From Erigeron canadensis (taxonomy: Eukaryota > Streptophyta > Magnoliopsida > Asterales > Asteraceae), in the NCBI RefSeq assembly GCF_010389155.1, contig NC_057769.1:2542001-2606000 (forward strand): 64,000 nt of DNA, read 5' to 3'. The notes under the pieces were generated by a model. That model was given only the letters and a program-made list of their open reading frames with translations. It had not been told where the DNA came from and ran no database searches. The translations under genes and the position numbers were made by a program. How positions within the stretch are numbered: the stretch's first letter is position 1; the number at the start of each line of letters is the position of its first letter. This document shows, piece after piece, positions 1 to 12,600 of this stretch.

Positions 1-374
1 ATCTGTAAGTTCATATTATCAACCATCAAAGATGGACAGCTACGTGATACACAATATGTTTGCCATCACTTTTACCCAAAAGTAAGATATTAGTGATATA
101 AGGGTACCGGGAGAAAATATCACTCTAATCCATCATCTTAAAAGTTCAAGATTATTGAGACTTAATAGAGGCAATGACACTAGTAGGTTTGTGTCAAACA
201 AGACACCACTAAAAGATTGTCAGAAATATCCAAAATTGTGACAAGATAAAATACAAGGGCAGCCACCGTTGCTTATTAAAATTATGTATCACTCGAACTA
301 TTTTTCCTTATTCTGTTAATAAACTTTATGAACAATAAAAGAGAGAGCTTTGGTATTGTAAACAACAAGCCTAC
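1..374 (-). other. Intron of the HISN3-like gene
   Basis: This stretch follows the donor at 374. I found no match to the next HISN3 exon (the VGGGIN segment) on the minus strand. It reads as AT-rich intron that continues beyond the left edge. Confidence 0.5.
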
Positions 375-1358
375 CCGGATAAGCACGTAGGGCGCCAATT
401 GCAGATTCATGACTTAGAGGATCTGCTCCAAGCATGATAACATGACCACCTACAAGACCATCTTCTTTATACATAGTGGCATACTCTGCAGCCGATTTAT
501 CAGACTCAAAATTTGTCACAAGGGTTGACCCACTTTCCTTTATATCCGAAAGGGTAGATCCAACAATCTGCTTTACTTTCCCCTGAAAAACAAAAATGAC
601 TTCAAATCTCAAAAATAGTCTGATACTTTCTAGCTCTTCCAACCTTATCCCACTAAACTATCAACAAATACCAAAGACGGCAATGGAATGGTTTACTTTA
701 TCATTGTTTTCGGCACAAAAATTGATCGGGGTGTTTGCATTTGAGTTTGCAAATGCGCAATTTCAAATACAGGTCACCGTAAAAGTTGAATTTCTCCGAA
801 CAAAACATAGATAATAGTAACTTTTGTAGTATATTTCCGAACACCCAAGTACAGTCTAAGAACTCTTCATGTTATTGGGGCCAATTGACTTTACCAGCTC
901 AAACATACAAAAAACTTAATTCAATAAGGCTGCCAACAAAAAACCTTATCGTCTTTCTGAAACTTCAAGAACCCGAAAAGCCAACAGAAAACACTAATCC
1001 AAAACACCTATTAAAAAGAAAAACAAACCTTGTGTATATCGATACAGGGGCGAAACTTAACTCCACATCTAATAGATAAACATTGAGACCCTGTCACATT
1101 AATACATTTCAAGATTCATTTTCTTTACTAAATCACAAACATTTAAAGTTATTACAAACCATGTAATGATGTATAATGTGTGTGTGTGTATATATATGTA
1201 TATATAAACAAGATAATATAAAATGTAGAAAGATACATACTTGAGCTGACCCATGATGGTAAAGTTACAAACTTGTGTTTTGTATTCGAAGTGGAAATAG
1301 TATTATTAGGGTTTGGGATTCTGTTGAAAGAAATGGCTTCAAAGTTTTTAATTTGCAT
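375..1358 (-). CDS. HISN3: HISN3-like BBM II isomerase, 5' exons (partial)
   Basis: Likely 1-(5-phosphoribosyl)-5-[(5-phosphoribosylamino)methylideneamino]imidazole-4-carboxamide isomerase, a TIM-barrel enzyme of histidine synthesis in plastids. Three exons read in frame: 1358-1237 (ATG at 1358, 40 codons plus 2 bases), 1068-1029, and 582-375. Exon 1 is Ser/Asn-rich and fits a transit peptide. Exon 2 gives [11 protein letters not shown], the start of the barrel with the substrate-binding Asp. Exon 3 gives [21 protein letters not shown] and [12 protein letters not shown], which I recognise from plant HISN3. Splice sites are GT-AG at all visible borders. The donor at 1236 rather than 1240 was chosen because only it keeps frame. 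The remaining exons lie left of the window. It is divergent from gene A, about 1.1 kb away, and is a single-copy housekeeping neighbour unrelated to the kinase cluster. Confidence 0.88.
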
Positions 1359-2490
1359 TCTCTCTGCAAGTTTCTGGACGGTGGTGGATGGCGGCCGGAG
1401 AAGGATGTCGATGGGCTGATTGAATTTTTGGGAGGTGGTTTATAATCCTCAGAGGAATTTTTTAAGGGTTTTGAGTCGCAATGGAATTAACATTGATATA
1501 TTGTGTCAATGGTTCAATTATTCATTTTTTTAACCATTATTTAAATAAAGGGAGAGAATATAAGTTAAACACTCACATACAATTTTTTCTAAATTATAAA
1601 AATTACAGGAGCCAAGTATTTATTTAAAATATTAAAATATTAATATGTGAGTTGTTTTTAACCCAGGTTGAATGCATAACAACGTACCTCATACTCACTT
1701 TTCTTTTTAAATAAAATCGATAAGTAGACACAATAATCGATACTAGTTAACATTTTAACAACCCTCATGTTCCGTTACATATTGAGACTCAAAACTCATT
1801 AAAAACGATACTAAATATTACATTTTTTTATTATAATGTCGAGCCTAATAATCTTCTCAGACATAAAATTAAATAATAAATTGATTATATTTGTCAAAGT
1901 TTTATAATATTTAAAAGTTATTAGTCTAAAGTTTGCCTTAGCCAAATAAAAGCCTGGATCAGCCTGCTATCGGTGCGGGCCGTCATCAGGATCACCATCA
2001 TTGTACCATTGCATTTATCTTTTTTCATTTTATAAGCATAATCTATTTATTAACAAATGGTTATGAAAACGCTCGAGTGTGAGATAAAAAAAATATATAT
2101 CCTTTAAGCAAGTAAGCAACTCATTGTATCTAGAGCCCAATAAACGGGTAGTTCGAAACTTCGAATAATAGGCCGAATGCAAAAGTTTGAGAAAAAAGAA
2201 AAACTATAAGTAGCCTACCTGGAAATTTCCATATATAATATCTCCCAAAAAATTGACAGGAAATTGGGGAAATTGAGTGACAATTTAATGTGAAAGAGAA
2301 AGCATTTTGTTTTGTAGGTAATTAACTAGGATTATATTTATGTGGTTGTGGTTGTGGTTGTGGTTGTGTGATTCAACTATATAGTCTATATATATATTCT
2401 TCCTCTAATTCCTTTCTACTTTCAATCATCCATTCCTAGATTTCAAAGTTTAATTTACTACTTATCAATACATATAGACATCATCATCAT
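1359..2490. promoter_or_regulatory. Divergent intergenic region between HISN3-like gene and gene A
   Basis: No coding potential was found. The left part must hold the HISN3 promoter and 5' leader, the right part the gene A promoter. A (TGTGGT)-type hexamer array runs 2341-2370. TATA-like sequence TATAGTCTATATATATA sits near 2380-2397, about 100 bases before the ATG. The leader sequence TTTACTACTTATCAATACA at 2453-2471 recurs just upstream of gene B (36482-36500). The hexamer array and the flanking GTGAAAGAGAAAGCAT block (about 2290) recur upstream of gene C (58586-58650). Conservation across copies suggests real promoter and leader elements. The exact transcription start is unknown. Confidence 0.5.
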
Positions 2491-3634
2491 ATGTCTTGTT
2501 CATCTTCCAACGTAGACGATTCCGTTATGTCCCTAAAAGAGTATACTCGTAGTATGTCGATCCCATTTAGCGACATAGAATCAGCCACCAACAATTTCGC
2601 AGATGAATGTCTTGTTACACAAACTTCTTCCTCAAAAATTTACAAAGGACGACTCTTGATGCAATCATCAGGAGAATACGTCAATATTGTTGTACGGAAA
2701 TGTTTGAAACCACACAATGCACTCAACGAGGTTAATATACTAAAAGATCTTACACATAAAAATATCGCTCCTACTTTGAAAATTTTTTATAGGAAAGATA
2801 TTTTAGTGAAGATAAACGAGCACGAGGCGAATGAAAGTCTAGACAAGCATCTATATACGCTAAGTTGGATGCAGAGACTGCATATATGTGTCGGGATAGC
2901 ACGTGCATTGACTTACCTTCATTACGATGCGGAAGAGTATCACAGTGTGATACACGGTAACATCAAGAGCTCCAAAATATTGCTCGATCACGACTGGGAA
3001 CCCAAGTTATATGATTTTGGATTTGCTGTTAGAGCTAAAAGGAATCAGATTTACCTTACAGATAAATACAATGGCTCATTACTATATATGGATCCAGCAT
3101 ATAAAACCACTGAAGGTTTGACTCATAAGTCAGATGTCTTCTCCTTTGGTGTTGTTCTGTTTGAGGTCCTGTTTGGGATGGTAGCATCATCCGTTGTTCC
3201 AACACCAGGTCACAAAGCAGATCATTGGTATTTTGCTCGGATGGCCCGAGCCGGTTACGAAGAGAAGACACTAGATGAGAAGATTGATCCTGATCTACGA
3301 AAGCAAATGAGTTGCTTGGAATCATTAAACATTTTCTCCGAGACGGCATATTTTTGCTTGAAGGAGCAGCGGTCACAGCGTCCAGATATGAAAAAAGTTC
3401 TCCAAAAACTTGAGCGAGCGTTGGAGCTTCAACATAAACATGATCAAAGTCTTGTAAGACCATCAATTCTTGTTTTTATTTAGTGTTACATTCTTGTTTT
3501 TACCTTTTATTAATTTTCATATGATTTCATACCATTGTCTCAATAACATATAAGTTTATTTTAACTAAATTCTCACTTTTGTGATTTTGATATTGCAGGG
3601 ACATCCGGAAGGTATATTATCCAACCACTTGAAG
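2491..3634 (+). CDS. Gene A exons 1-2: K1 pseudokinase module
   Basis: Exon 1 (2491-3453) and a 12-codon tail exon (3599-3634, ending NHLK) encode an RLCK-type kinase fold. It begins with the IPFSDIESATNNF lead-in typical of CrRLK1L/RLCK domains. The glycine loop is replaced by VTQTSSSKIYKG. The ATP-binding Lys is Arg (IVVRK). The catalytic HRD is HGN (VIHGNIKSS). DFG survives here (LYDFGFAV) but is lost in copies B and C. Late structural motifs are kept: DPAY in place of APE, SDVFSFGVVLFE, and the RPDMKKV Arg. It is therefore a predicted catalytically dead scaffold or decoy. The ATG at 2491 aligns with the starts of genes B and C, and donor 3454 is GTAAGA. Confidence 0.8.
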
Positions 3635-6600
3635 GTAATGGTTTGATTTATTACATTAAAATCATTGCGGTAAATAATACTACGTAGCTTACAATGGAAC
3701 TTTTTTTTTTTTTCTGCATATCGATCGAGTTACAAAATGGTAGATACAGAACAAGTGTTTTCTTGAAAAACTAAATTAGGGCAATTATTTATACTATTTT
3801 ATAAAGGTTCTAACTAGCTAGCTAGGGATGTTTATATCGTGGTCCAAACTAAAAAAACAGAGAAACCGAACCGACTTTGGACCAAAACCGACTTCGCCAC
3901 CGTCACCATGAGGTGCCGCACCACTAGACCGACATTGCCACCACCGTCGTTACATCACGCGGGTGCCGTGCTATTAGAATTTTAATGGGATTAAATAATA
4001 AAAGGTTTTCTATAAGGAACAAAATTAAACAATAAATTGTTATTTAATTTAAAAAACCATAATTACATCTATATTATCTTATAAAGATTACACCATAAAT
4101 GTCAAAAAGTTACATTTTAGGATAAGAAAATGTACCAATATACCCTTAATGATTAGTTAAACATTTACTCATTTATCTTCTAAAATATTTCCACTAACTT
4201 TTTACATCAATTATTTTACATCAGTTATCTACACGACTCAACGTCCGCCACCACGGCATTGTGCGAGTAGTGTGCTAGTTTATATTCATAAGTTTATATA
4301 TGTTTGATCAAAGAACCGCATGGTCCTCCGATCGAAACAAGGAGGGGGTTTTGACCAATTCGTTGGCGATTCCCTATCGGTGTAAAGCTTTAAGAAACTT
4401 AACGCCACAAGATTGGAGGTGTTTGTGTTGGCGGTGGAGACGACTCCATAGAGAAGACGGCCACCTTAGGTGTTTGGGTGAATGGGGCTTAGTATCTCGT
4501 AGAAAGAACTTGATGCCTTGATTCATGAGGGGATAACCTCTTTATATAGGACTAACTTATCTAGGGGAATAAGTTAGGTTTTAGGGGGATACCCTAGTTA
4601 TGTGGGTACAAGATATGGTAGACATGTTTATGAGATTTACATGCCTTATTATAGATATATTATAATAATAAAAGATAAGGAAACATACCTTTTCTTTAGG
4701 AGGAAGAAAATAAGAGATTTCCTCCATATTTGGCGGAGCTCCGTTCTGACGGAGGTGAGCTCCGTAATTCTGGTAGAAAGCATCCTTAAGCAGCCTTCGT
4801 AATACGGAGGTAGATCTCCGTATAGGGTACATCATCAAGCCCCCTAGTCTGATGGGAGATTCTATCTGCAGAAGATCGCATTAGACTGCTAAAGATAAAC
4901 AAATAAAAGCATACCTTCGAAGATCAGAAAGTGTCCTCGAATTTGCGGAAGCTGTGGTTGTTTCTCCGTGATTGATGTCTTCCTTGGTAGATCCGATGAG
5001 GCTATTTTACCTTTGCAAGACTATCCTATAAGGCTAAAATATGCACAAGATTCGCCTTGTCGCCGAGACTCTCTGTCTGTGAAAATTTGCACAAAACTTG
5101 TCTTATTGATCCTTCTGTCGCCAAGGCTTTGTTTGTGATAATCAGCACAACACTTACCTCGTTGAGCTTCTGGGTCGCAAAGACTCGTCTGTGATAATTT
5201 ACACAAGATTTTGCCATGGACGAGGCTTCATTTGTGACATATATACTGGGCTTTATCTTAATCAAGATTTATCCGGTATCGTTGGATTTCATGGGCATCA
5301 ATTGTTGGAGATCTAACCCGGCGGTAGAGATGGGACGTATAGAATATGGTCCCACGGATGCCGCCAATTTGTTTGATCAAAGAACCGCATGGTCCTCCGA
5401 TCGAAACAAGGAGGGGGTTTTGACCGATTCGTTGGCGATTCCCTATCGGTGTAAAGCTTTGAGAAACTTAACGCCACAAGATTGGAGGTGTTTGTGTTGG
5501 CGGTGGAGACGACTCCGTAGAGAAGACAGCCACCTTAGGTGTTTGGGTGAATGAGGCTTAGTATCTCATAGAAAGAACTTGATGCCTTTATTCGTGAGGG
5601 GATAACCTCTTTATATAGGACTAACTTATTTTGGGGAATAAGTTAGGGTTTTAGGGGGATACCCTAGTTATGTGGGTACAAGATATGGTAGACATGTTTA
5701 TGGGATTTACATATCATATTATAGATATATTATAATAATAAAAGATAAGGAAACATACCTTTGCTTTAGGAGGAAGAAAATAAGAGATTTCCTCCATATT
5801 TGGCGAAGCTCCGTTCTGACGGATGAGCTCTGTTCTAACGGATGAGCTCTGTTCTGACGGAGGTGAGCTCTGTAATTCTGGCAGAAAGCATCCTTAAGCA
5901 ACCTTCGTAATACGAAGGTAGAGCTCCGTATAGGGTACATCATCAATATACAAATATAAAACTTTTGTGCATTAGTGAACATACCAATTTTTTATATTGA
6001 ACTTCCATTTTAAAAATCATGAGAAACAAATTAAAATTTACACTTTTAAGTATTTGTGTTCTACAATTATAAGTATGTACGGGAAATCTTATAAGTCTTT
6101 GTTGGTTTAGTAGTATTTTTATTTTATTTTCCTTAACATGTTTATAGGTTCTTATAACTTACAAATACATATTTTTTTTATCTTAAAAATCATTTGGAGA
6201 TAATTAGAATACAAGCAATCCAAAAAGTACAAAAAGTACAAGGGAATATCTTATTCTTCCTTTTTCTCTGGCGAGATTGCCGCCGCCAGCCACCACGTCC
6301 TTCTTCTCCAGCAAGACAACTACCGCCACTACCATAATCTCCGACCACCCCAACTACGACGCCGACGCCGGCAGCAAGGGCTCCGTCCGTACCGTATCAA
6401 ACCGCCACCATCTATTGGACCGCCGCCCATCAAATCCATACGATTCCCATATGCGTCCCGTGACAACCAGTGTAGAACGGATGAGGGCAACTCTCGTAAC
6501 GTATCCACCTGAAAGCGAACCTGATTCTCGCCGGAAAAGTCGTCGGAGATGTCGCCGTAGGTGGTGGCGGTGGTTGTCTTGCCGGAGAAGAAGGAAGAAG

Positions 6601-9600
6601 GAGAAGGTGTGGCGGTCTCCTGAGAAGAAGGTGGTGGCTGGTGGCGACAGTCTTGCAGAAGACAAGGAAGAATGAGGAAGAAGATCCAACAGTGCCTTAT
6701 ACTTTTTGTATTTTTTGGATTACTTTTACTCTAAATAACTCACCCCTATATATATATATATATATATATTTCCTTTAGGGTTGAACATGTTTGATTTATA
6801 GGTTTGAAAATACCACTATTTCATTTTTCAATAACATTTTCAAACCAGTTCACTATTAAATCTTGTTAGAAATTAAGAAAAATATTGAACCACTTAAAAG
6901 TATGCAGAGTGCAGACTTAAACAAAACACCTAATAGATTTTTTTAACTAATTCTTTATTGATGAATCAAACAAGAATTACAAGCAATTGAGAAATAAAGA
7001 TGCCTATTAAATCAAACTACTTGGTTGAGTACAAGTTACAATTTTGTTATATATACTCGTATCTATTCTTTAGAAATTATTAGTCTCAGCCGAGTATATG
7101 AACGCATTAACGCAATACGTCCTAAAGCGGATTTCTCTTAACGGACATAAATGTTGTGAGAATAGACTTGATTAAGGCGAACACAATTTACCAGCCACCA
7201 AGTATGACATTTATAAGAAGATACCACCTCTTGGATGGTGTCAATTGCAGCTACGTGTACCGATCTGGATGCCTCCGCACAAAGTGGTTTATATGATAGT
7301 AACACTATTCTTCTGGGTAAATTACATTTTTATCCACCAAAGTTGGTATTTTTTGCATTTTAACATTAAATTAAAAAAATAACAGAAAACATCTCAAACT
7401 ATCCACTTTTTTCATTTTTGTTCATTGCATTTTACTTCATTAGTTTTCCTCTATTGTGATTCATTTTTTTAATTTTAGTTTGTTTTAATAAAATAATTAG
7501 AAAATGGTTTCACATTTGGTTTGGTTTAGTAGTTCAAAAATTTTAGTTTTTTCAACCCTGACCTATTATTATTTTTAATCATGATATCTGTGGGAAGGGG
7601 GAAAATAATAAAATTGGACGCAATGACCAAAAGTGAAAAAATGGATAGATTGAGATGCTTTTTACTATTTTTTTAGTTTAGTAATTATAAGTGTAAAAAC
7701 CGTCAACTTCAAGGACTAACATTGTAATTTACCTTTGTTCTTGTTCATCGGTTACCTTCCATGCTCATGTGCTAGCCAATAAAAAAAAGACACCTAATAG
7801 AATAAGGAGAACCACCAAACTCAAAGATCTGCAAAGTACTTCATACGTTTTATCACCATGTTTATCCAATCTTAACATTGATAGATTATCCAGAATAGAT
7901 AAGAAAATCTTGGGACACTTTGAAGTTTCAAGTCGGAATTTTGTTCATTAAAACTGATTGTAAGCTTAAGCTGACTTCCACTTCTTGTTTAATTTTTTAT
8001 TTTAATCTTCAACTTCATTTCAAACCAAATGCTATCTTCCATGTTGGTGTAGCTTGAAAAACTATACAATAAAAACAAGATAGTAAATACCTAGCTAACT
8101 CAGCTTAGATGTGTCCAAGTTGACTCAAATTAAAAGTCAAAGACTTAAATATTTTTACGGTGTTAGTCAATGGCCATCAACAAAACTAAACTATCGCAAT
8201 CTGACTCAATCATTACTATTTAATGGAGTTCTTGTTAAGTTATTCATCTAACGGTTACAGGTTCCTTATGTCAAATGAATGGTTTAAAAGCTCATTCATA
8301 CAATAAAAATTCGATCAACGTTTATTACACTCTCATGACATTACACCAACTAAAAAAGGAAATAAACTAGCACTACATTAAGCCTAGTTTGAACAAGACT
8401 TGTGAACTAAAACAGCTATAATAAGAAGGGGCAGAGCAAATAAAAATTTCAAAAAGGTAAAATCTAATAAAACAATTAGTTTTAAAAAAAGTTTTAAATG
8501 CAGCCTTTAAGGGTGTGTTTGAGCACAGATGGTCGGGCTCAATCACGATGGAGTTTAACCGTGACAGCCATCACGTCTCCTTAATATATTGTGCAAACCT
8601 AACAAGCTTTTTACGGGTCTAAGGTAATGTTGTCCTAAGATAGAAATATGGTGATCTCTGATATCCTAGAAGGATGTTTTAAGATTTGATATAATCGATT
8701 GTAGACATTGCTGTAATGTAGTGAAATGAAAGTAATTCTCCTGATCAATCCTGATGGATATAAAATGTATCAAAAATCTTATGATGTTGAGAATATCCTT
8801 CAACTGAGATAAGAAGACCCTTGCCAAGGAGTTGGTCTTTTAATTGGGCTTTTTTCATTGATAAGGCCAAAGAGTTGGACTCTTTGACTACTAACCCAAA
8901 TTTGTGATAAATATATCATATATGTATATGCTTATAACATTTATAGTTTGACTTGGCTATATATAATTACTTCTTGTCATATATTTGCCTACATAAATAA
9001 ACTTATATATTTCGTACATATACAATTCTTGTTAACAAATACCGCATGGTATCCGTACAATGTAGCGGCGGTGACGGGGATGACGGTCTAGTGGTGTTGG
9101 TGACAGTATTATTGGTGATGGTGACGGTGTCAAGTGGTGTAGGTTGATGTAAAATTAATGGTGAAATATTAAAATAGATTATGGCTTAAAGTGTTAATTA
9201 TTAAAACAAGAGTTTAGGGTGTAAATTAATTCATTAAGGACAAATTTGATAATTTATAAAAAAAAATTTCACAGTGGATGTTTATTAAGGGCAATTTAGT
9301 ACTTTCGTATGTAACATTTGAGTAACACAATCTATTTATAGGGAGTGAATAATTTTTATAAAGGAGTGTAGATTTTAACCATATACATGATCAAGGTGCA
9401 TTTAATGTAAATAAAAAAGTTATACTTTTTATATCAAAAGTCCACCCCTGATATTTATGATATGTGTACAACAATTTAATACATCTTAACTGCAACGTTA
9501 AAAACCGCATTTAGCAAAACCTTTTTTTTTTTAATTAGTTTAATGTTTTTATGGAGTCAACATATGGAAATTTCATCATTTTACCAAAAGATAGCTTTAA

Positions 9601-12600
9601 AACACAAAAACTTTGTGAGACAAAAGCCTACATTTTGATATCTTTCCTCCTCTAATAATATGTTGAGATTTGTTATGATCATTAACGAAAGGGGAAAATA
9701 AAAAGCATTTAAATCATTCATATCCTCCATTCCCTCATCAACATTTACACACATAACCCTACTTTTGGGCCTCGAGCGTGTGTGCAAGACTTATAATTTT
9801 CAAAAGGTTGGTAAGATAAAGTGGCACGTAGGTACATGAATTTTAGATATTTTCATTTGTCTAATGTAACACATCGTTCATTGCTTCTCTTTTCTTCGCT
9901 TTTATTTTAATTCATAAAGTTGCAGGTGAAAAATTTGGATCACTTAAGATTTCGATTGAGTGATATACGTTTGGTGACCGACAATTTTTCCTACACAAAA
10001 TGTATTGGATCCGGTGGATATGGTAAGGTTTATAAAGCAAAACTTGGCCATTCTAATGGCATAAGTGCATCAACAGCCACAAAAGGCGACAATAAAACTG
10101 AGTTGCCCGTGGCTATTAAACGTCTCTTTCGTAGGGTAGATGGGCAAGAAGAACAAGGGTTTTTAGCTGAAATTGAACTACTTAGCAAATGTAAGCATCG
10201 AAATGTAGTTTCTCTTTTAGGCTTCTGTGATGAAGAACAAGAAATGATTCTAATTTACGAATATGCTTCCAATGGAAGCATCCAAGATTATTTGGAAAAT
10301 AATGGTAAGATTACTAATCTTACTTGGGCCCATCGTATAAAAATATGCATTGGTATTGCATATGGATTGGAATATCTTCACAAAGATACAGAAGACAAAA
10401 AGTGCATAATTCATAGGGATATAAAGAGTGCAAATATTCTATTGGACGATAAGTGGGAGGCAAAGATTGCAGACTTTGGGCTCTCTAAGTTACACCCCAC
10501 GCATGACCAACATAGCACCTTGATTACCGGTAATATTGGTGGTACCGAAGTTTACATTGATCCCGAATATCTAGAAACAGGTAATTTGAAAACTAGCTCA
10601 GATATTTACTCTTTTGGAGTAGTTTTGTATGAAATAATGTGTGGGAACTTAGCATATAAGATGTGCAATACAAGGGGCCTTCCATCAATAGTGTGCCAAT
10701 TCATTAATAGCGAAAATATAGAGAAATTGGTAGATCCACGGTTGAAGGAAGCTGGGCTAAATGATGGGCTCAATCACGATTCATTATATACATTTTCAAA
10801 AATAGCAAGTCAATGTGTGGCAAAAGCTCAAGTTAACCGTCCAACAATGGAAGTCATCATTAAAGAACTTGAGAAATCTTTGAACCTTCAAGTAAGTAAA
10901 TGTTTTCATTATAACTTTTTACTTTTTCATGATGATACAAGGGAATAGTTTGTTCATTACATGAACCTACTATATATTTTTATATGAAATTTAAATTTTG
11001 AAATTTGGTGAGACCTAAACACAAATTAGTGAAATGTCAAGCACAAATTGAAAATTTTATATGTTGTATATAAAATACATGAATGGATAGATTTTATAAC
11101 TTAGTGATACCTAAAGCACAAATTAAAACTATACTAGGACGGGTCATGTGGACATTGTATCTACTAATATACTAAAACATGATTGTAACATTATTTATGC
11201 GACACTCGATATTTTAATTATTAGAGCGACAACTGTATTTTAATCTACCAATTAACTTTCTAATTTTATATATATTTGTTTTTATAAATAATCCTTATCT
11301 AATATCAGTTTCCTTAAATGAAAGATATCCTAAGAAAATTAAATTTGTTATTTTAATCTTATATTAAAGATATATGTCAGATCGTCGTTATCTTTTTGGT
11401 TATACTCAATTCCTTTATGGTAGAATACATGTGAGAACTGTTCACATATAAATATATATGGTTATTATTAACTATAACCTGATGTGCTCATTTGAAAACG
11501 AATTTGTTCACATATATATTAATATATGAATATCAAGTTATAATTTAAAAGTTCTCATGGTTCTTCCGATTTAAATTGTTCTTACATGAACTTTTTCCAA
11601 TCATTTATTCAAATCTATATATCCGTTAAATGAAACTGGTAAATGAATAATTAAGACAAAAAAATAGCTAAGAAAACACCAAATGTTGTATGAAATTAAA
11701 ATATAGTTTCAATAAGATAAGCAATAGACAGTATAATCAATTTTAGCTACATAAACCCGTTGGAGAAAAAAAAACAAACAAGAATGTTAGTTACATAAAC
11801 ACCAGACGAACCAACATAATCCTATACTAGCGAATAGATGACTACCATTACTAGCAAATTACATTTATATTGGAAAGAGACAGGGGTAAGTTTGGTAGAA
11901 TCAAATGAAAAAGCTATGGATGAAAATGGATGAGTTAATAGAATGAATGGTAATTGAATGAGTCATTACTATGCATTGTTATGTTTGGTTGTCATATAAT
12001 TATGAGGGCTTAAAACCCGTCCGTTGGATGACGGGGATGAAGGAAGTTGTTTTCATGATTAATTAGTTGGTTTTGTTAAGAAGTTAAATTATACCGAGTA
12101 AATGTTTAGTTTGTCTACTAAACAGGAGTTGGTATAAAAACAAAGGTTCACTATGCTTTACTGCAACTTCTACTACAGTTCCCATTGATGAGGTTAGTTT
12201 TTTCAACACTGGAATGCTATAGAAATTGCAAGGTCGTAGTGAGGAAAGTTTTGATGCATTGGTCTATTTATAGACTCTATCAAATACAAAAACATTAGGA
12301 TATACAGATGAAAGCATTTCAAAAACTATCATGATCATCAATTCTCATTAATAAGTTATTTATTAATCAACAACCTACTCACATTCCTTCTAACGGTTAA
12401 GCAACCCAAACACCATCTATATTAATGATTTTCAACTAGTTAAAAATATAATATGCACACACATATTATGATATATCTGATAATAAATAATGTATAAAAT
12501 AAAAAGACCTATCGAATTCCAAAAAAAATAATCTATAACAATATATATATATATATATATATATAGATACATATGCATGCTAATTAAGGCTGACAATTGG

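Larger units (their letters stand above)
3635..9925 (+). other. Gene A intron 2 (6.3 kb), transposon-filled
   Basis: No gene exons of the kinase family were found inside. It holds Helitron pieces (3855-3990 and 4068-4278), a short LTR retrotransposon (4301-5945), a TIR element (about 6200-6738) and a reverse-oriented Helitron-like piece (about 9040-9358). The remaining AT-rich stretches (6740-9040 and 9360-9925) show no ORF worth naming. The equivalent intron is 4.9 kb in gene B and only 387 bases in gene C. Confidence 0.6.

Noticed and set aside
3056..3466. Minus-strand 136-codon ORF inside K1 of gene A, and similar antisense ORFs in the other kinase exons
   Set aside because: Shadows of strongly conserved plus-strand coding sequence; no recognisable family.
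4300..5554. ORFs sharing FDQRTAWSSDRNKEG
   Set aside because: They are the two LTR copies of one retrotransposon; the element's sense strand is the opposite one.
6277..6675. 132-codon GC-rich ORF
   Set aside because: Low-complexity CCG/ACC composition inside a TIR element, open on both strands; no domain.
11157..12040. Helitron between TCTACTAATATACTAAAACA and the CCCGTCCGTTGG hairpin-like sequence
   Set aside because: No CTRR end follows the hairpin, so boundaries cannot be supported.
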